In this document: one piece after another, positions 1-8,757 of the stretch
How the letters are laid out: each line of letters opens with the position of its first letter
Position numbering within the stretch: the first letter of the stretch is position 1
Origin: Pseudoxanthomonas sp. z9
Lineage (GTDB): Bacteria; Pseudomonadota; Gammaproteobacteria; Xanthomonadales; Xanthomonadaceae
Direction: 5' to 3'
DNA length: 64,000 nucleotides
NCBI RefSeq assembly: GCF_006542425.1
Contig: NZ_VFID01000007.1
Coordinates: 558,001-622,000 of the forward strand
Position numbers and translations under genes: made by a program
The notes under the pieces: model-generated
What the model was told of the DNA's origin: nothing
The model's database searches: none
Seen by the model: only the letters and a program-made list of their open reading frames with translations

Positions 1-2
1 AA

Positions 3-371
3 CCGGACATCCTCGCCAATCGCCGCGAGCAACTGCGCCAGCGCCGCGACGCGCTGATCGCCGCGCTGCGTGAACACCTGCCGGACTGGCGCTTCCGCGT
101 CCCCGCCGGCGGCCTGACCCTGTGGGTGCAGTTGCCCCACGGCAGCGCCACCCGCCTGTGCGCCGACATGGAACGCAGCGGCATCCACCTCGTCCCCGGC
201 CCGGTCTTCAGCGTGGAAGGCGGCGCCGACGGCTGGCTGCGGATTCCGTACGCCAAACCGGAGGAGGAACTGGTGCGGGCGGTGAAGGCAATTGCAGGAA
301 GGCGGACGGCGGATTGGTCCGAAGGTGCTCATCAACAAAGCGCATCCAGGTCCAAGATCCTGATTGCATGA
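3..371 (+). CDS. C-terminal part of a MocR-type (GntR/aminotransferase) regulator, 5' truncated by the window edge
   Basis: The reading frame is open from the first bases and ends at a TGA at 369-371. It reads like the small C-terminal domain of a fold-type I aminotransferase: an Arg-rich helix, then VPAGGLTLWVQLP, then HLVPGPVFS and a final WLRIPYAKPEEEL segment. That pattern, with PAGG-L-LW-QLP and a late R-I-aromatic motif, is typical of MocR regulators (wHTH plus a PLP-binding aminotransferase-like domain). The N-terminal DNA-binding domain and PLP lysine lie outside the window, so a plain class-I aminotransferase cannot be excluded. The last 20 or so residues look like a non-conserved tail. 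Confidence 0.75.
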   Translation, partial: PDILANRREQLRQRRDALIAALREHLPDWRFRVPAGGLTLWVQLPHGSATRLCADMERSGIHLVPGPVFSVEGGADGWLRIPYAKPEEELVRAVKAIAGRRTADWSEGAHQQSASRSKILIA

Positions 372-402
372 ACTCCCGGTTACCGCTGACCCCCGGCAGC
401 GG

Positions 403-1867
403 TCATTCCGCCTTGCCGGGGCTCATCAAAGGAGGCAGGTTCCCGCCGGTCGGCAGCAACGAGCAATTGAAGCCATCCAGAACAGCAATGCCGTCATAGC
501 CTGCCGCAACGGCCAGATCCGAGCATCCGTCGCTGTTGAGATCCGCTGCCGCATAGGGCAAGCGGTGGAGCAGCGGTACCTTGAAGGCATAGCGAACCGC
601 CGGGTCATACACGCGGAAAGGTGCCTGCGCGTTGCATATAAATCGCAAAGAAAGGCAGGTTGCTGACGAAGTCCTGAAACTGATGATTCACCAGGTCCGT
701 GAAACCGTCCCCATCGAAATCGTACAGGAAAGGGGTAATCGGATATCCAAAGTACGTGTGCAGGTACAGCGCTTCGCCAAACTCTCCTGACCAACTCCTC
801 AGATGCACTTCGCTTCCCATCACGGCATCTCTGCGCCCATTCCCATCAATGTCTCCGAAATAAAGGTGATCGCGGCCCTCAGTAGATAACAGCAATTGAG
901 GGGGTGTCATTCCACCGGCTGCGAGTCGATAGGCGACCAACACGTCGCTGGTAGTCGCTTCACCATTTGTTTCTTTCGACATCACGAAAACGAGATCGGA
1001 AAAGCCATCAGTGTTGATGTCTTCCGATACCAACTCGAAGATCGGGCTGGAGAAGGGGATGTTGACTATCGCGGAACGACCAAATCCCCCTGCTCCATCT
1101 CCGTGCAACACCTGATAGTTCGGACACACGACATAGTGACCGCAATCGTTGTAGTTGCGCGCCACGATCATGTCTTGATGACCGTCACCGTCCGCGTCCA
1201 ATGCCGCCCAGCTGACCACGCTTGCCGTACTTTCGTAGGAAGTTTCGGGATAACCCTGAACAAACTCCGGCGCGCTACCCTTTCTTGATGCCAAGATGCC
1301 AACGCCGCCGGAAACACCGTAGCCGTCCACCGTATGGAAAGCGACGTCGGTGATCCCGTCTTCATTGAAGTCCTGGGTGACCAGGATCTTCGACGAGGAG
1401 TAGTTTTCCGTCCCGTATGGGTAGATCAGCGCCGGTGAAAGCGTGCCATCCTGGCGCTGCAAGAAAAGGTCGACGGTGTTGTTGTTGGTCAAAGCAACCA
1501 GATCCGCACGCCCATCGCCATTGAAATCGCCCGCCGCGACGGCTTCGTAGTCAGCCATGGTGTCGCCATGCGGACGGCTGTACATGCGGGGCGACCTGAA
1601 TCCAAAATCCGATCCCGTGCCATCCATCCGCGCTTGATAAACTTGTCCGGGTAACGCCAAGCGACTGCCGGACCTCGAAGCGATGGTCTTTGCCAGAATA
1701 TCCTTGTCGGATTCCGCAGATTCGAATGCGGGATTGGCGTCGGGTTCGATATTCGCACCGCAGGCACCCAACACCAGGACCAAACCCAACGGCACCAGCC
1801 ATCCCAATCCGCGAGAATCGATGGCGCGACCAATACCATCCACAGGCTGCCTGGCTTTCTGGACCAT
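403..1867 (-). pseudogene. FG-GAP/VCBS-repeat lipoprotein with a frameshift near its 3' end
   Basis: The start is ATG at 1867, preceded by a GGGGAGGGGG ribosome site. It encodes a lipoprotein signal with lipobox LVLGAC. The mature part holds six FG-GAP/EF-hand-like repeats, each with a D-x-[ND]-x-D-G-x-x-D core (for example DFNGDGRADL, DADGDGHQDM, DIDGNGRRDA), as in secreted or surface beta-propellers of unknown ligand. The frame stops at 605-607. A seventh repeat, DLNSDGCSDLAVAAGYDG, lies in another frame downstream (648 to 403), so one base has probably been gained, or two lost, between about 615 and 650. Either this is a pseudogene with a truncated last blade or there is a base-call error. 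The protein acts, if at all, at the outer membrane. Confidence 0.75.
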
Positions 1868-2133
1868 GGTTCCCCCTCCCCAATGCGGATATCTTAGCCA
1901 CCCGAAGGCCCGGGTTCCATGACCACCAAGCCGACCGCCACAGGGCCCGGCACGTTGGGGGCCAGCAGCTCGGGTGATTCCGCTCTTCGAGCGCAGGTTC
2001 ACGGAAACACCGACACCTGCAAGCCAACAGAACGCACCAGCCGCCGCCCGCCCCCAGGCGGGTCTTCAGCGTGGAATGCGGTGTCACGGCGGTTGATCGC
2101 GTGATGCTGCCACGGGGGATCCGCTTAATTTTC
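1868..2133. other. Intergenic stretch without a recognisable gene
   Basis: This is upstream DNA of the FG-GAP lipoprotein. Reading frames on both strands are long but of the kind expected from high GC content. I see no homology-bearing segment, tRNA or clear terminator. It should hold the lipoprotein promoter. Confidence 0.4.
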
Positions 2134-2325
2134 ATGCGGCAAGAGCAAATCCCTCTTAATCCCCCTTTTTCGCTTTCAACAGCCGAATGGCTGGTCAAGG
2201 GGAAGCAAAGCGAACTCCTGCAGATCAGCAGGATCGTCCATGAAGCAGCCCTGATAGCCCCCTTTGAAAAAGGGGGCGGGCGCCTGCACCGCAGGCGACG
2301 GGGGATTTGCTCTTGGCGATGCAGC
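2134..2325. repeat. Palindromic intergenic repeat, copy 1 (full length)
   Basis: The element begins with GCGGCAAGAGCAAATCCC and ends with the inverted copy GGGGGATTTGCTCTTGGCG. Inside it are an A/T-rich CCCCC-TTTT stretch, a CCCCCTTTGAAAAAGGGGG hairpin and a short GC hairpin (GCGCCTGC / GCAGGCG). Copy 2 at 3178-3343 has the same layout and a half copy lies at 5251-5300. Conceptual translations of this repeat give spurious proteins. The ends behave like terminal inverted repeats, so a MITE-like or REP-like element is likely. Confidence 0.7.
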
Positions 2326-2332
2326 TGAAAAT

Positions 2333-2737
2333 CTACGTCGCCCGCCCCGCCCCATAAGTCCACAGCGGCCGATACGCCGCGCGATGCCACCACGCCAGCA
2401 ACAGCAGCCAGGCGAAGTGGAAGGTCCCCCAAGGCGCATTGTCGTTGAGCAGGAGATGGAACAGGAAGATGCCGGCCACCAGCGGAAACAGCACCACGAT
2501 ACCCAGCGGCGCGGTGCGCCGGACCAGCAGGAGCAATCCACCCACCAGGCAGGTGGCGGCAATCAGCGGGTCGACGATGCCGCTGGCGCTCAGCGCCAGG
2601 GTCAGCGTCCGCGCAGGGGGCGTTTCCTCAGGTACGACCCACGGCTTTCCCAGCATCCAGTGGATGAACCACGAACCGCCCACATACACGTAGAACAAAC
2701 CGAACAGCCAGCGCATCACCGCCATTACCTTGCCCAT
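2333..2737 (-). CDS. DoxX-like integral membrane protein
   Basis: The 134-residue product has four predicted membrane helices, with a first helix starting GLFYVYVGGSWFIHW and later hydrophobic blocks GGLLLLVRR, GIVVLFPLVAGIFLFHLLL and FAWLLLLAWW. Size and topology match the DoxX/DoxD-like family found in many proteobacteria, whose biochemical role is poorly defined (some members work with thiosulfate oxidation or thiol stress). It stands alone, with the palindromic repeat immediately beyond its stop codon. A roughly 60-bp relic of a similar gene is visible near 3400-3455. The start ATG is at 2735-2737. The family call rests on topology, so it is moderate. Confidence 0.65.
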   Translation of the reverse strand: MGKVMAVMRWLFGLFYVYVGGSWFIHWMLGKPWVVPEETPPARTLTLALSASGIVDPLIAATCLVGGLLLLVRRTAPLGIVVLFPLVAGIFLFHLLLNDNAPWGTFHFAWLLLLAWWHRAAYRPLWTYGAGRAT

Positions 2738-3177
2738 GCCTGTCTCCCTGTCCGCCGTTGAAACGGGGGTTATCGATTCCGTCTACGTCGTCGACGATGG
2801 CTACCGGCCAGTGCTGGGGCGTATTGCCGACCCGATGGAAGAGGCAGCGGGAACCTGTCAGTGATCCATCCAGCTGTAAACCAGCTGCCGTTCCCGATCC
2901 CACATCACCCGGCGTCTGCCCGGACAGGCATGGATGTCGCTTGTTCCTTCGCTCACTCGTTTCCAAGCGTCCCTGGCGAATTGTGGAAATCGCGGCATGA
3001 CTCGCGTGTAGGACAGGACCGGAGCGGCTGGGCTCGCGCATTCATCCGGATTCTTCCAACGATCTGATTTCAGGCGGTCTTGTAGACGAAACTCCGGTCC
3101 GGTCGCCGGCAGGTAGGAAGACCCGTTTGCACGTGTTCTTTTGCCATTGATTTCGGCGAGCAGTCTGCTGCGCTTTG
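2738..3177. other. Intergenic stretch without a recognisable gene
   Basis: About 440 bases upstream of the DoxX-like gene. Open frames exist on both strands but none shows a domain, a good ribosome site or conserved motifs. The DoxX-like promoter should lie near 2740-2800. Confidence 0.35.
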
Positions 3178-3343
3178 TTGCGGCAAGAGCAAATCCCCCT
3201 CGGTCCCCCTTCTTCGAAGGGGGAGGCAAAGCGGACTCCCGCTTATCGACAGGATTCAGGAAGCAGCCCAGATAGCCCCCTTTTGCAAAGGGGGCGGGCG
3301 CCTGCGCAGCAGGCGACGGGGGATTTGCTCTGGGCGATGCAGC
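3178..3343. repeat. Palindromic intergenic repeat, copy 2 (full length)
   Basis: It opens with TGCGGCAAGAGCAAATCCCC and closes with GGGGATTTGCTCTGGGCGA, with an internal CCCCTTCTTCGAAGGGGG palindrome, a CCCCCTTTTGCAAAGGGGG palindrome and the GCGCCTGC-GCAGGCG hairpin. The order matches copy 1 at 2134-2325, but the central spacer differs. Confidence 0.7.
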
Positions 3344-3393
3344 GGGAAATCCAGCCAATCGCCACGAGCAGGAGACGACTCGAATCGAGCCGG

Positions 3394-3460
3394 AGATGAA
3401 GATACCGACCCCGGCGGAAGCAGCACCACGACGCCGGGCAGCGCGGTGCACCAATGATCC
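3394..3460 (-). pseudogene. Short relic resembling the central part of the DoxX-like gene
   Basis: By eye, this stretch aligns with 2466-2525 inside the intact DoxX-like gene with most positions identical, including the shared block GCAGCACCACGA (preceded by GCGGAA). On the minus strand it would encode TALPGVVVLLP followed, one frame away, by AGVGIFIS, echoing TAPLGIVVLFP and AGIFLF of the intact copy. No start and no membrane-helix set remain, so it is a degraded fragment next to repeat copy 2. A chance match is possible. Confidence 0.35.
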
Positions 3461-3526
3461 GACACCCCGGGATGTCGGATCGGGCACCTTGCGCAGGGGT
3501 GCCGGTGTTGGCGAATGCCCGTCGGC

Positions 3527-3790
3527 TCAGTGCTTGGTATCGGGGTTCGGCGAAGGCATCCAGGCCATCCGATCGAGGACATGCTGGGCCTGCGCGGCGA
3601 ACGCGTCGAAGCTGGCGTACCAGGCCTTGATCGGGATGTGCGGATCCTTGTCCTCTTCCACCGCCATGCACGCCAGGCTCAGGTGGCTCATCAGGCGTAG
3701 CTGACCTTGCAGGGAAAGCAGGCGCAGGTAGCCCTCGTCGGTCAGCAGGTAACCGGAACGGCGATCGGGGGGTGGTTGGGTCTTGCTCAT
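3527..3790 (-). CDS. XAC0095-like small protein
   Basis: The 87-residue product starts at ATG 3790 behind AAAAGGAG. It has a GYLLTDEGYLRLLSLQGQLRLMSHLSL block followed by an acidic EEDKD and an amphipathic C-terminal helix. This agrees with my recollection of the XAC0095-type small proteins of Xanthomonadaceae, which have no known function. Its 5' leader holds a structured element that I identify as a C4-like antisense RNA with its own terminator, so expression is probably controlled after transcription. No membrane segment or signal peptide is visible. Family assignment is from memory of the pattern only. Confidence 0.6.
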   Translation of the reverse strand: MSKTQPPPDRRSGYLLTDEGYLRLLSLQGQLRLMSHLSLACMAVEEDKDPHIPIKAWYASFDAFAAQAQHVLDRMAWMPSPNPDTKH

Positions 3791-3812
3791 GCGGGTACTC
3801 CTTTTCCGTGTG

Positions 3813-3920
3813 AAAACCCGCCTGCGGAAATGCAGACGGGTGTCGGGAGGTTAGGAAAGCCGCATAGAGTCGGCGGGCGTATTCCCTCTTGCGAGGTCTT
3901 GTATTAGCCGCCCTCCCGAC
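3813..3920 (-). ncRNA. C4-like antisense RNA with intrinsic terminator, upstream of the XAC0095-like gene
   Basis: Read on the minus strand, the element starts GTCGGGAGGGCGGC and its closing arm CCTCCCGAC pairs with the first bases, enclosing smaller stems (CCTCGCAAGAGG; GGCGGGC region). It ends with ACCCGTCTGC-ATTTCC-GCAGGCGGGT followed by TTTTC, an intrinsic terminator. This layout matches phage-type C4 antisense RNAs, which are cut from a leader and pair with the message of the next gene. The next gene starts 23 bases after the terminator. Confidence 0.6.
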
Positions 3921-4282
3921 GTGGAACTGCTTACGTCGGAAGTACCGATGAACTGGTACGAATTGGCCACTCAAATATTCTTGTGGCTTGACTCTATGCT
4001 GGAGTTCCTACGCTCCGGGAATGGAGTCTGCTGAGTGTGGCGCGTCGATTCAATAGATCCGGATTCAATGTTAGTCGTTGAACTCGCATGTCATTCCTGG
4101 CGAAAAATTCGATAGGCAGCCTCCTTCGTGAGGCCTCATCGGCGATACCCACTTCGCTGAACACCTGCACTCGGTCATGGCGTCACCGTTTCACCTCCTT
4201 CATTGAAAAAAGGCCACATTGGAAGCACTTTCCGGACAAACAAGGCCCACTGTCCGACACGCTTCGTGGGAAGATTCCCGCC
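3921..4282. other. Divergent intergenic region between the C4-like element and the tetR gene
   Basis: This contains the promoter of the minus-strand C4/XAC0095 unit and that of the plus-strand regulator. A GACTCTATGCTGGAGTTCC / GGAATGGAGTC imperfect inverted repeat lies at about 3989-4030. No gene is supported. A frame-compatible N-terminal extension of the regulator through this region has no family resemblance and was not used. Confidence 0.35.
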
Positions 4283-4858
4283 ATGACCCAGGCCGACCCA
4301 CATGCCGATCCCCGCTGGCAGCGCACTCACCAGGATCTGCTGGCCGCGTTCCTTTCGCTGGTGATCGGCCGGCGTTATCACGACATCCGGATTGCCGACG
4401 TGCTGGCGCGTTCCGGGGTCAGCCGCTCGACCTTCTACGAGCATTTCCGCAACAAGGACGAACTGCTGTCGGCAAGCCTGGAGGAACCTTTCCGGACCCT
4501 GGCCGGCTTGATCACGGATGACACCGACGCCGCGCGCGTCCGCATGATGCTGGATCACTTCTGGACCAATCGCGCATTGGCCCCCAGCCTGTTCCAGGGA
4601 CCGGCGCTGCGGGTCGTCCGCAGCGCATTGGTCACGCAAGTGGAAGCGGCACTCGACCGCGGGGAGTTTCGACTGCGCATCCCGGCGCGGCTGGCGGCGT
4701 ATTCAATGGCCGACGGCATGTTCTCGCCCATCACGGCCTGGTTGTTGGGCGAGTCCACATGCGGCACCCAGGATCTGGCGATTGCATTGCAACGGACCAC
4801 GGCTGCAATGGTGCGGGCATTGCGGACGGATTCCCTCCCATCCGGCGACACGGAGTAG
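4283..4858 (+). CDS. TetR/AcrR-family transcriptional regulator
   Basis: The 191-residue product has an N-terminal TetR helix-turn-helix (residues about 15-55): TRHQDLLAAFLSLV-like helix 1, then RYHDIRIADVLARSGVSRS and TFYEHFRNKDELL, the classic TetR recognition-helix signature. The C-terminal ligand-binding region is not recognisable by eye. I chose ATG 4283 because upstream in-frame residues do not fit the family. The VOC protein starts 4 bases after the stop, so the two are co-transcribed and the VOC protein may act on, or sequester, the regulator's ligand. Autorepression is likely but unproven. Confidence 0.85.
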   Translation: MTQADPHADPRWQRTHQDLLAAFLSLVIGRRYHDIRIADVLARSGVSRSTFYEHFRNKDELLSASLEEPFRTLAGLITDDTDAARVRMMLDHFWTNRALAPSLFQGPALRVVRSALVTQVEAALDRGEFRLRIPARLAAYSMADGMFSPITAWLLGESTCGTQDLAIALQRTTAAMVRALRTDSLPSGDTE

Positions 4859-4862
4859 ACCC

Positions 4863-5213
4863 ATGAAGATGCAACGCCTGATTCCCATGCTGCCGGTCCG
4901 CGATATGCCGGCCAGCGTGGAGTTCTACGGAAAGCTCGGCTTCGCGGTGGAAAACCGCAATGACGAATGGCGCTGGGCCATGCTGGCCTTCGACGAATGC
5001 CGGCTGATGGTGGACGAATCCATCAACATGCCGCCGGATGCGCCGCACACGTCGGTGATCTACCTCTATCCCGACGATATCTTTGCCTACCACCGCGAGG
5101 TGCGCCGGCGCGGCGTGGTGGTGCCTTCGATCAGCCATCCGTTCTACGGCATGAGCGAGTTCCGGATTGAGGATCCGGATGGCAACCGGTTGTGGATTGG
5201 GCAGAAGGGGTGA
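4863..5213 (+). CDS. VOC-family (glyoxalase/bleomycin-resistance-like) protein
   Basis: The 116-residue single-domain protein begins MKMQRLIPMLPVRDMPASVEFY, the usual VOC start (a strand, then a [V/I]-x-D-[M/L]-x-x-[S/A]-x-x-FY helix). It ends FRIEDPDGNRLWIGQKG, matching the second beta-alpha-beta-beta-beta module. Members form dimers and act as metal-dependent isomerases, dioxygenases or drug-binding proteins. The substrate here is unknown. It is the second gene of an operon with the TetR regulator 4 bases upstream. Repeat copy 3 follows at 5251, so no further gene belongs to this unit. Confidence 0.8.
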   Translation: MKMQRLIPMLPVRDMPASVEFYGKLGFAVENRNDEWRWAMLAFDECRLMVDESINMPPDAPHTSVIYLYPDDIFAYHREVRRRGVVVPSISHPFYGMSEFRIEDPDGNRLWIGQKG

Positions 5214-5250
5214 GCGTGGGGTGGCTGGTCATCTTGTCCGGCCTGGTGTG

Positions 5251-5300
5251 CGCCAAAAGCAAATCCCCCTCGGTCCCCCTTTTTCAAAGGGGGAGGTAGA
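5251..5300. repeat. Palindromic intergenic repeat, half copy
   Basis: GCCAAAAGCAAATCCCCCTC, then a CCCCCTTTTTCAAAGGGGG palindrome. Only the left half of the element seen at 2134-2325 and 3178-3343 is present. Confidence 0.6.
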
Positions 5301-5330
5301 AGCACCAGAATTCTGATGGTTTTAGGGGAC

Positions 5331-5360
5331 AAACAAGGGCCGCTTTCGCGGCCCTCGTTT
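5331..5360 (-). terminator. Intrinsic terminator of glmS
   Basis: On the minus strand GAGGGCCGC-GAAA-GCGGCCCTT forms a GC-rich stem followed by GTTTGT. It lies 4 bases after the glmS stop codon. Confidence 0.75.
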
Positions 5361-5363
5361 CAA

Positions 5364-7190
5364 TCATTCCACCGTCACCGATTTCGCCAGGTTTCTCGGC
5401 TTGTCCACGTCCGTCCCTCGCGCCAGCGCGGTGTGGTATGCCAGCAACTGGACGGGGATGGTGTGCACCACCGGGCTGAGCACGCCGGTGTGGCGCGGCG
5501 TGCGGATGACGTGCACGCCTTCGGACTCGGTGAAGTTGCTGTCCTGGTCGGCGAACACGAACAGCTCGCCGCCGCGCGCGCGCACTTCCTGCATGTTGGA
5601 CTTGACCTTCTCCAGCAGGGTGTCGTTGGGGGCGATGACGACGACCGGCATGTCGGCGTCGACCAGCGCCAGCGGGCCGTGCTTGAGTTCGCCGGCCGGA
5701 TAGGCCTCGGCGTGGATGTAGGAGATTTCCTTGAGCTTGAGCGCGCCTTCCAGGGCGATGGGGTAATGCAGGCCGCGGCCGAGGAACAGCGCGTCGGACT
5801 TGGGCGCGAAGCGTTCGGCCCAGGCGGCGATCTGCGGTTCCAGGTTGAGCGCGTGCTGCACGCTGCCGGGCAGGTGGCGCAGTTGCTCCAGGTAGTCGGC
5901 TTCCTGCTCCGGAGTGACCTTGCCATGCAGCTTGCCCAACACCACGGTCAGCTGGAACAGCGCCGCCAGCTGGGTGGTGAAGGCCTTGGTGGAAGCCACG
6001 CCGATTTCCGCGCCGGCGCGGGTATAGCAGACCAGTTCGCTGGCGCGCGGGATGGCGCTCTCGGGCACGTTGCAGATCGACAGGCTGTGCTGGTGGCCGA
6101 GCGACTTGGCGTACTTCAGTGCTTCCATCGTGTCCAGCGTTTCGCCGGACTGGGAGATGGTGACGATGAGGTGCTTGGGATTGGCGTAGGCGGCGCGGTA
6201 GCGGTATTCGCTGGCGATTTCCACGCTGCACGGCAGGCCGGCGATGGACTCGATCCAGTAGCGCGCGGTCATGCCGGCGTAGTAGCTGGTGCCGCAGGCG
6301 AGGATCTGCACGCCCTCGATGTCCTTGAGCACCGCCTCGGCGTTGGCGCCGAACAGCGTGGGCAGGAAACCGCCGTCGATGACCGCCTCGATGGTGTCGG
6401 CGATGGCACGCGGCTGCTCGTGGATTTCCTTCTGCATGAAGTGGCGGTACGGGCCCAGTTCCAGCGAGGCCAGCGACACGTCGGAGACATGCACGTCGCG
6501 CTCGACCGGCTGGTCGTTGCCGTCGAACACGCGCACGGCCTGGCGGGTGACCTCGGCGGTGTCGCCTTCTTCCAGGAAGATCACCCGGCGGGTGGCCTGG
6601 ATGATGGCCGACACGTCCGAGGCGATGAAGTTCTCGCCTTCGCCCAGGCCGATCAGCAGCGGACAGCCCATGCGCGCGCAGACCATGCGCTCGGGTTCCT
6701 TGCGGCTGACCACGGCCAGCGCGTAGGCACCGGTCAGCTCCTTGACCGTGCGCTGCAGCGCGGTGAGCAGGTCATCGCCCCCCTTGAGGTGGTGGTGCAT
6801 CAGGTGGGCGATGACTTCGGTATCGGTCTGCGATTCGAATTCGTAGCCCAGCGCGCGCAGCTTCTCGCGCTGTTCCTCGTGGTTCTCGATGATGCCGTTG
6901 TGCACCAGCGCCACGCCGTGGCTGATGTGCGGATGGGCGTTGGCCTCGGTGACCCCGCCGTGGGTGGCCCAGCGGGTATGGCCGATGCCCAGGCTGGCGT
7001 TGAAGCCCTCGGCGGCGGCGGCGTTCTCCATCTCCGACACCCGGCCGGTGCGGCGCACGCGGCGCACATCCTTCTGTTCGACCACGGCGATGCCGGCGGA
7101 GTCGTAGCCGCGGTATTCCAGCCGCTTCAGTCCCTCGATGAGTACCGGTACCACGTCGCGATCGGCGATCGCTCCCACAATCCCGCACAT
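5364..7190 (-). CDS. glmS: Glutamine-fructose-6-phosphate aminotransferase (isomerising)
   Basis: The 608-residue enzyme makes glucosamine 6-phosphate from fructose 6-phosphate and glutamine, the first step to UDP-GlcNAc for peptidoglycan and LPS. The start MCGIVGA places the catalytic cysteine at residue 2 after Met removal (class II glutamine amidotransferase). [11 protein letters not shown] and [13 protein letters not shown] follow. Two SIS domains fill the C-terminal half, with CGTSYYA and TQSGET-like sugar-phosphate loops and the end [12 protein letters not shown]. Length matches the E. coli enzyme (609). It ends in an intrinsic terminator. No glmS ribozyme is seen, as expected in this group. 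glmU lies about 9 kb away. Confidence 0.97.
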   Translation of the reverse strand: MCGIVGAIADRDVVPVLIEGLKRLEYRGYDSAGIAVVEQKDVRRVRRTGRVSEMENAAAAEGFNASLGIGHTRWATHGGVTEANAHPHISHGVALVHNGIIENHEEQREKLRALGYEFESQTDTEVIAHLMHHHLKGGDDLLTALQRTVKELTGAYALAVVSRKEPERMVCARMGCPLLIGLGEGENFIASDVSAIIQATRRVIFLEEGDTAEVTRQAVRVFDGNDQPVERDVHVSDVSLASLELGPYRHFMQKEIHEQPRAIADTIEAVIDGGFLPTLFGANAEAVLKDIEGVQILACGTSYYAGMTARYWIESIAGLPCSVEIASEYRYRAAYANPKHLIVTISQSGETLDTMEALKYAKSLGHQHSLSICNVPESAIPRASELVCYTRAGAEIGVASTKAFTTQLAALFQLTVVLGKLHGKVTPEQEADYLEQLRHLPGSVQHALNLEPQIAAWAERFAPKSDALFLGRGLHYPIALEGALKLKEISYIHAEAYPAGELKHGPLALVDADMPVVVIAPNDTLLEKVKSNMQEVRARGGELFVFADQDSNFTESEGVHVIRTPRHTGVLSPVVHTIPVQLLAYHTALARGTDVDKPRNLAKSVTVE

Positions 7191-7238
7191 AGAGTCTTGT
7201 CCACCTGAGTCAAAACGAGTCCCGATTGTAACGGGGGT

Positions 7239-7286
7239 GGACACAACGGACAGTGTCCGCGCCGGTGTCCGCGGACACCCGGACAC
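7239..7286. promoter_or_regulatory. Cluster of GGACA/TGTCC half sites: candidate enhancer for the sigma-54 operon
   Basis: Five to six half sites lie within 48 bases. CGGACA-G-TGTCCG occupies 7247-7259 and the perfect 16-bp palindrome GGTGTCCGCGGACACC occupies 7264-7279, with further GGACAC at 7239 and 7281. The cluster ends about 45 bases upstream of the -24 element. Given the NtrC-type regulator encoded in the same operon, these are the natural binding sites for it. They also lie in the divergent spacer with glmS. Confidence 0.6.
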
Positions 7287-7330
7287 CGTTCCAACGCCCT
7301 TCTCCCCCTTGAAAATCAAACGGTTGCGAT

Positions 7331-7348
7331 TGGCACGCATCCTGCTTT
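7331..7348 (+). promoter_or_regulatory. Sigma-54 (-24/-12) promoter of the ABC efflux operon
   Basis: TGGCACGCATCCTGCTTT has GG at 7332-7333 and GC at 7344-7345 with exactly 10 bases between, the defining spacing. The TGGCAC half is a full consensus match and the -12 half (CTGCTT) is good. Transcription would start near 7357, just upstream of the adaptor start codon, leaving a very short leader. Confidence 0.7.
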
Positions 7349-7373
7349 GACGGGGCGTCTTCCCAATAAACGC

Positions 7374-8660
7374 ATGCCATCGATGATTCGGGACACCTCC
7401 GCGCAAGATCGCCCCCTGAGTGCCGGCCCCACCGCCACCGCCGCCGCGCCCTGGAAGCGCTGGCTGCTGCCGGCCGCCGGCGGCCTGGCCCTGCTGCTGG
7501 TCATCGGCTTCGCCGTGCGCGGCTGGGTGGGCGGCAGTCGCTCCTTCGACGGCGCGCGGGTGCGCATCGCCGAGGTCAAGCGCGGCGACCTGGTGCGCGA
7601 CATCTCCGCCGACGGCCGCCTCATCGCCTCCAACAGTCCCACCCTGTACGCCATCGCCGGCGGCGTGGTGACCCTGAAGGTGGTAGCCGGCGACAAGGTG
7701 ACCAAGGGCCAGGTGCTGGCCGAAATCGACAGCCCGGAACTGCGCAGCAAGCTGGCGCAGGAACAGGCGGCCCTGGCCGGCCTGGAGGCCGAGGCCAGCC
7801 GCGCCACCCTGGACGCGGCGGTGACCCGCGCCAACGCGCAGAAGGCGCTGGACCAGGCCGACATCGATCGCCAGGCCGCCCAGCGCGATCTGGAACGCTA
7901 CGAGCGCGGCTTCAACGGCGGCGCGGTACCGCAGATCGACGTGGCCAAGGCCAAGGACGATCTGCGCAAGACCGAGATCGCGATGGATCACGCGCGCAAG
8001 GACGTGAACCTGCAGGGCCAGGGCGCCAGCCTGGATGCGCGCAACAAGCAGCTGATGGCCGAACGCCAGCGCTCCATCGTCGCCGAGGTGCAGCGCCAGG
8101 TCGACGCGCTGACCCTGCGTTCGCCGTTCGATGGCCAGGTCGGCCAGGTGCAGGCGGTGCAGCGCTCCAACGTGGCGATCAACGCGCCGGTGATGAGCGT
8201 GGTGGATCTGTCCAAGTTCGAAGTGGAGATCAAGGTGCCGGAGAGCTTCGCCCGCGATCTGGCGATCGGCATGCCGGCCCAGCTGACCAGCAACGGCCAG
8301 CCGTATCCGGGCGAGATTTCGGCGGTGTCGCCGGAAGTGGTGAACGGCGAGGTCAACGCGCGCATCCGCTTCAGCGACAAGCAGCCGCCGGGCCTGCGCC
8401 AGAGCCAGCGCCTGAGCGCGCGCATCCTGATGGACACCCGCCGCAACGTGCTGATGGTCGAGCGCGGTCCGTTCGTCGAACAGTCCGGCGGCCGCTACGC
8501 CTACGTGATGGACGGCAACTCGGCCGTGCGTCGCCCGGTGCAGATCGGCGTGAGCAGCCTGAGCGCGGTTGAGATCATCAGCGGCGTGCAGCCGGGCGAC
8601 AGGATCGTGGTGTCCGGCAGCGACCAGTTCGGCGATGCCGAGCGGGTCTCGATCAACTGA
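7374..8660 (+). CDS. HlyD/MacA-type periplasmic adaptor of an ABC efflux system
   Basis: The 428-residue protein has one N-terminal membrane helix (about residues 31-48) and a periplasmic part. A biotinyl-lipoyl-like half ([20 protein letters not shown]) comes first, then a long coiled-coil hairpin rich in Ala, Gln and Arg, then the second lipoyl half ([15 protein letters not shown]) and a beta-barrel ending with [11 protein letters not shown]. This is the membrane-fusion-protein layout that bridges an inner-membrane ABC exporter to a TolC-type channel. No outer-membrane channel gene is present in the operon. I use ATG 7374, though ATG 7383 is also in frame and neither has a clear Shine-Dalgarno. 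First gene after the sigma-54 promoter. Confidence 0.88.
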   Translation: MPSMIRDTSAQDRPLSAGPTATAAAPWKRWLLPAAGGLALLLVIGFAVRGWVGGSRSFDGARVRIAEVKRGDLVRDISADGRLIASNSPTLYAIAGGVVTLKVVAGDKVTKGQVLAEIDSPELRSKLAQEQAALAGLEAEASRATLDAAVTRANAQKALDQADIDRQAAQRDLERYERGFNGGAVPQIDVAKAKDDLRKTEIAMDHARKDVNLQGQGASLDARNKQLMAERQRSIVAEVQRQVDALTLRSPFDGQVGQVQAVQRSNVAINAPVMSVVDLSKFEVEIKVPESFARDLAIGMPAQLTSNGQPYPGEISAVSPEVVNGEVNARIRFSDKQPPGLRQSQRLSARILMDTRRNVLMVERGPFVEQSGGRYAYVMDGNSAVRRPVQIGVSSLSAVEIISGVQPGDRIVVSGSDQFGDAERVSIN

Positions 8661-8757
8661 TTTTTCGACTCACCGCCTTCCCGTTTTCGTACCCGCCATT
8701 CCGTATTTCCCGTATTCCCAGACTTCCATGCTACGCACACACCAGAAGGACTTCGCC

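Noticed and set aside
2858-3974. Frames encoding AQAPAPF-x-KGGYLG-type peptides
   Set aside because: They are translations of the palindromic repeat, a common source of spurious proteins in this family.
5316-7208. 630-residue open frame on the plus strand
   Set aside because: Antisense to glmS, which is complete and standard.
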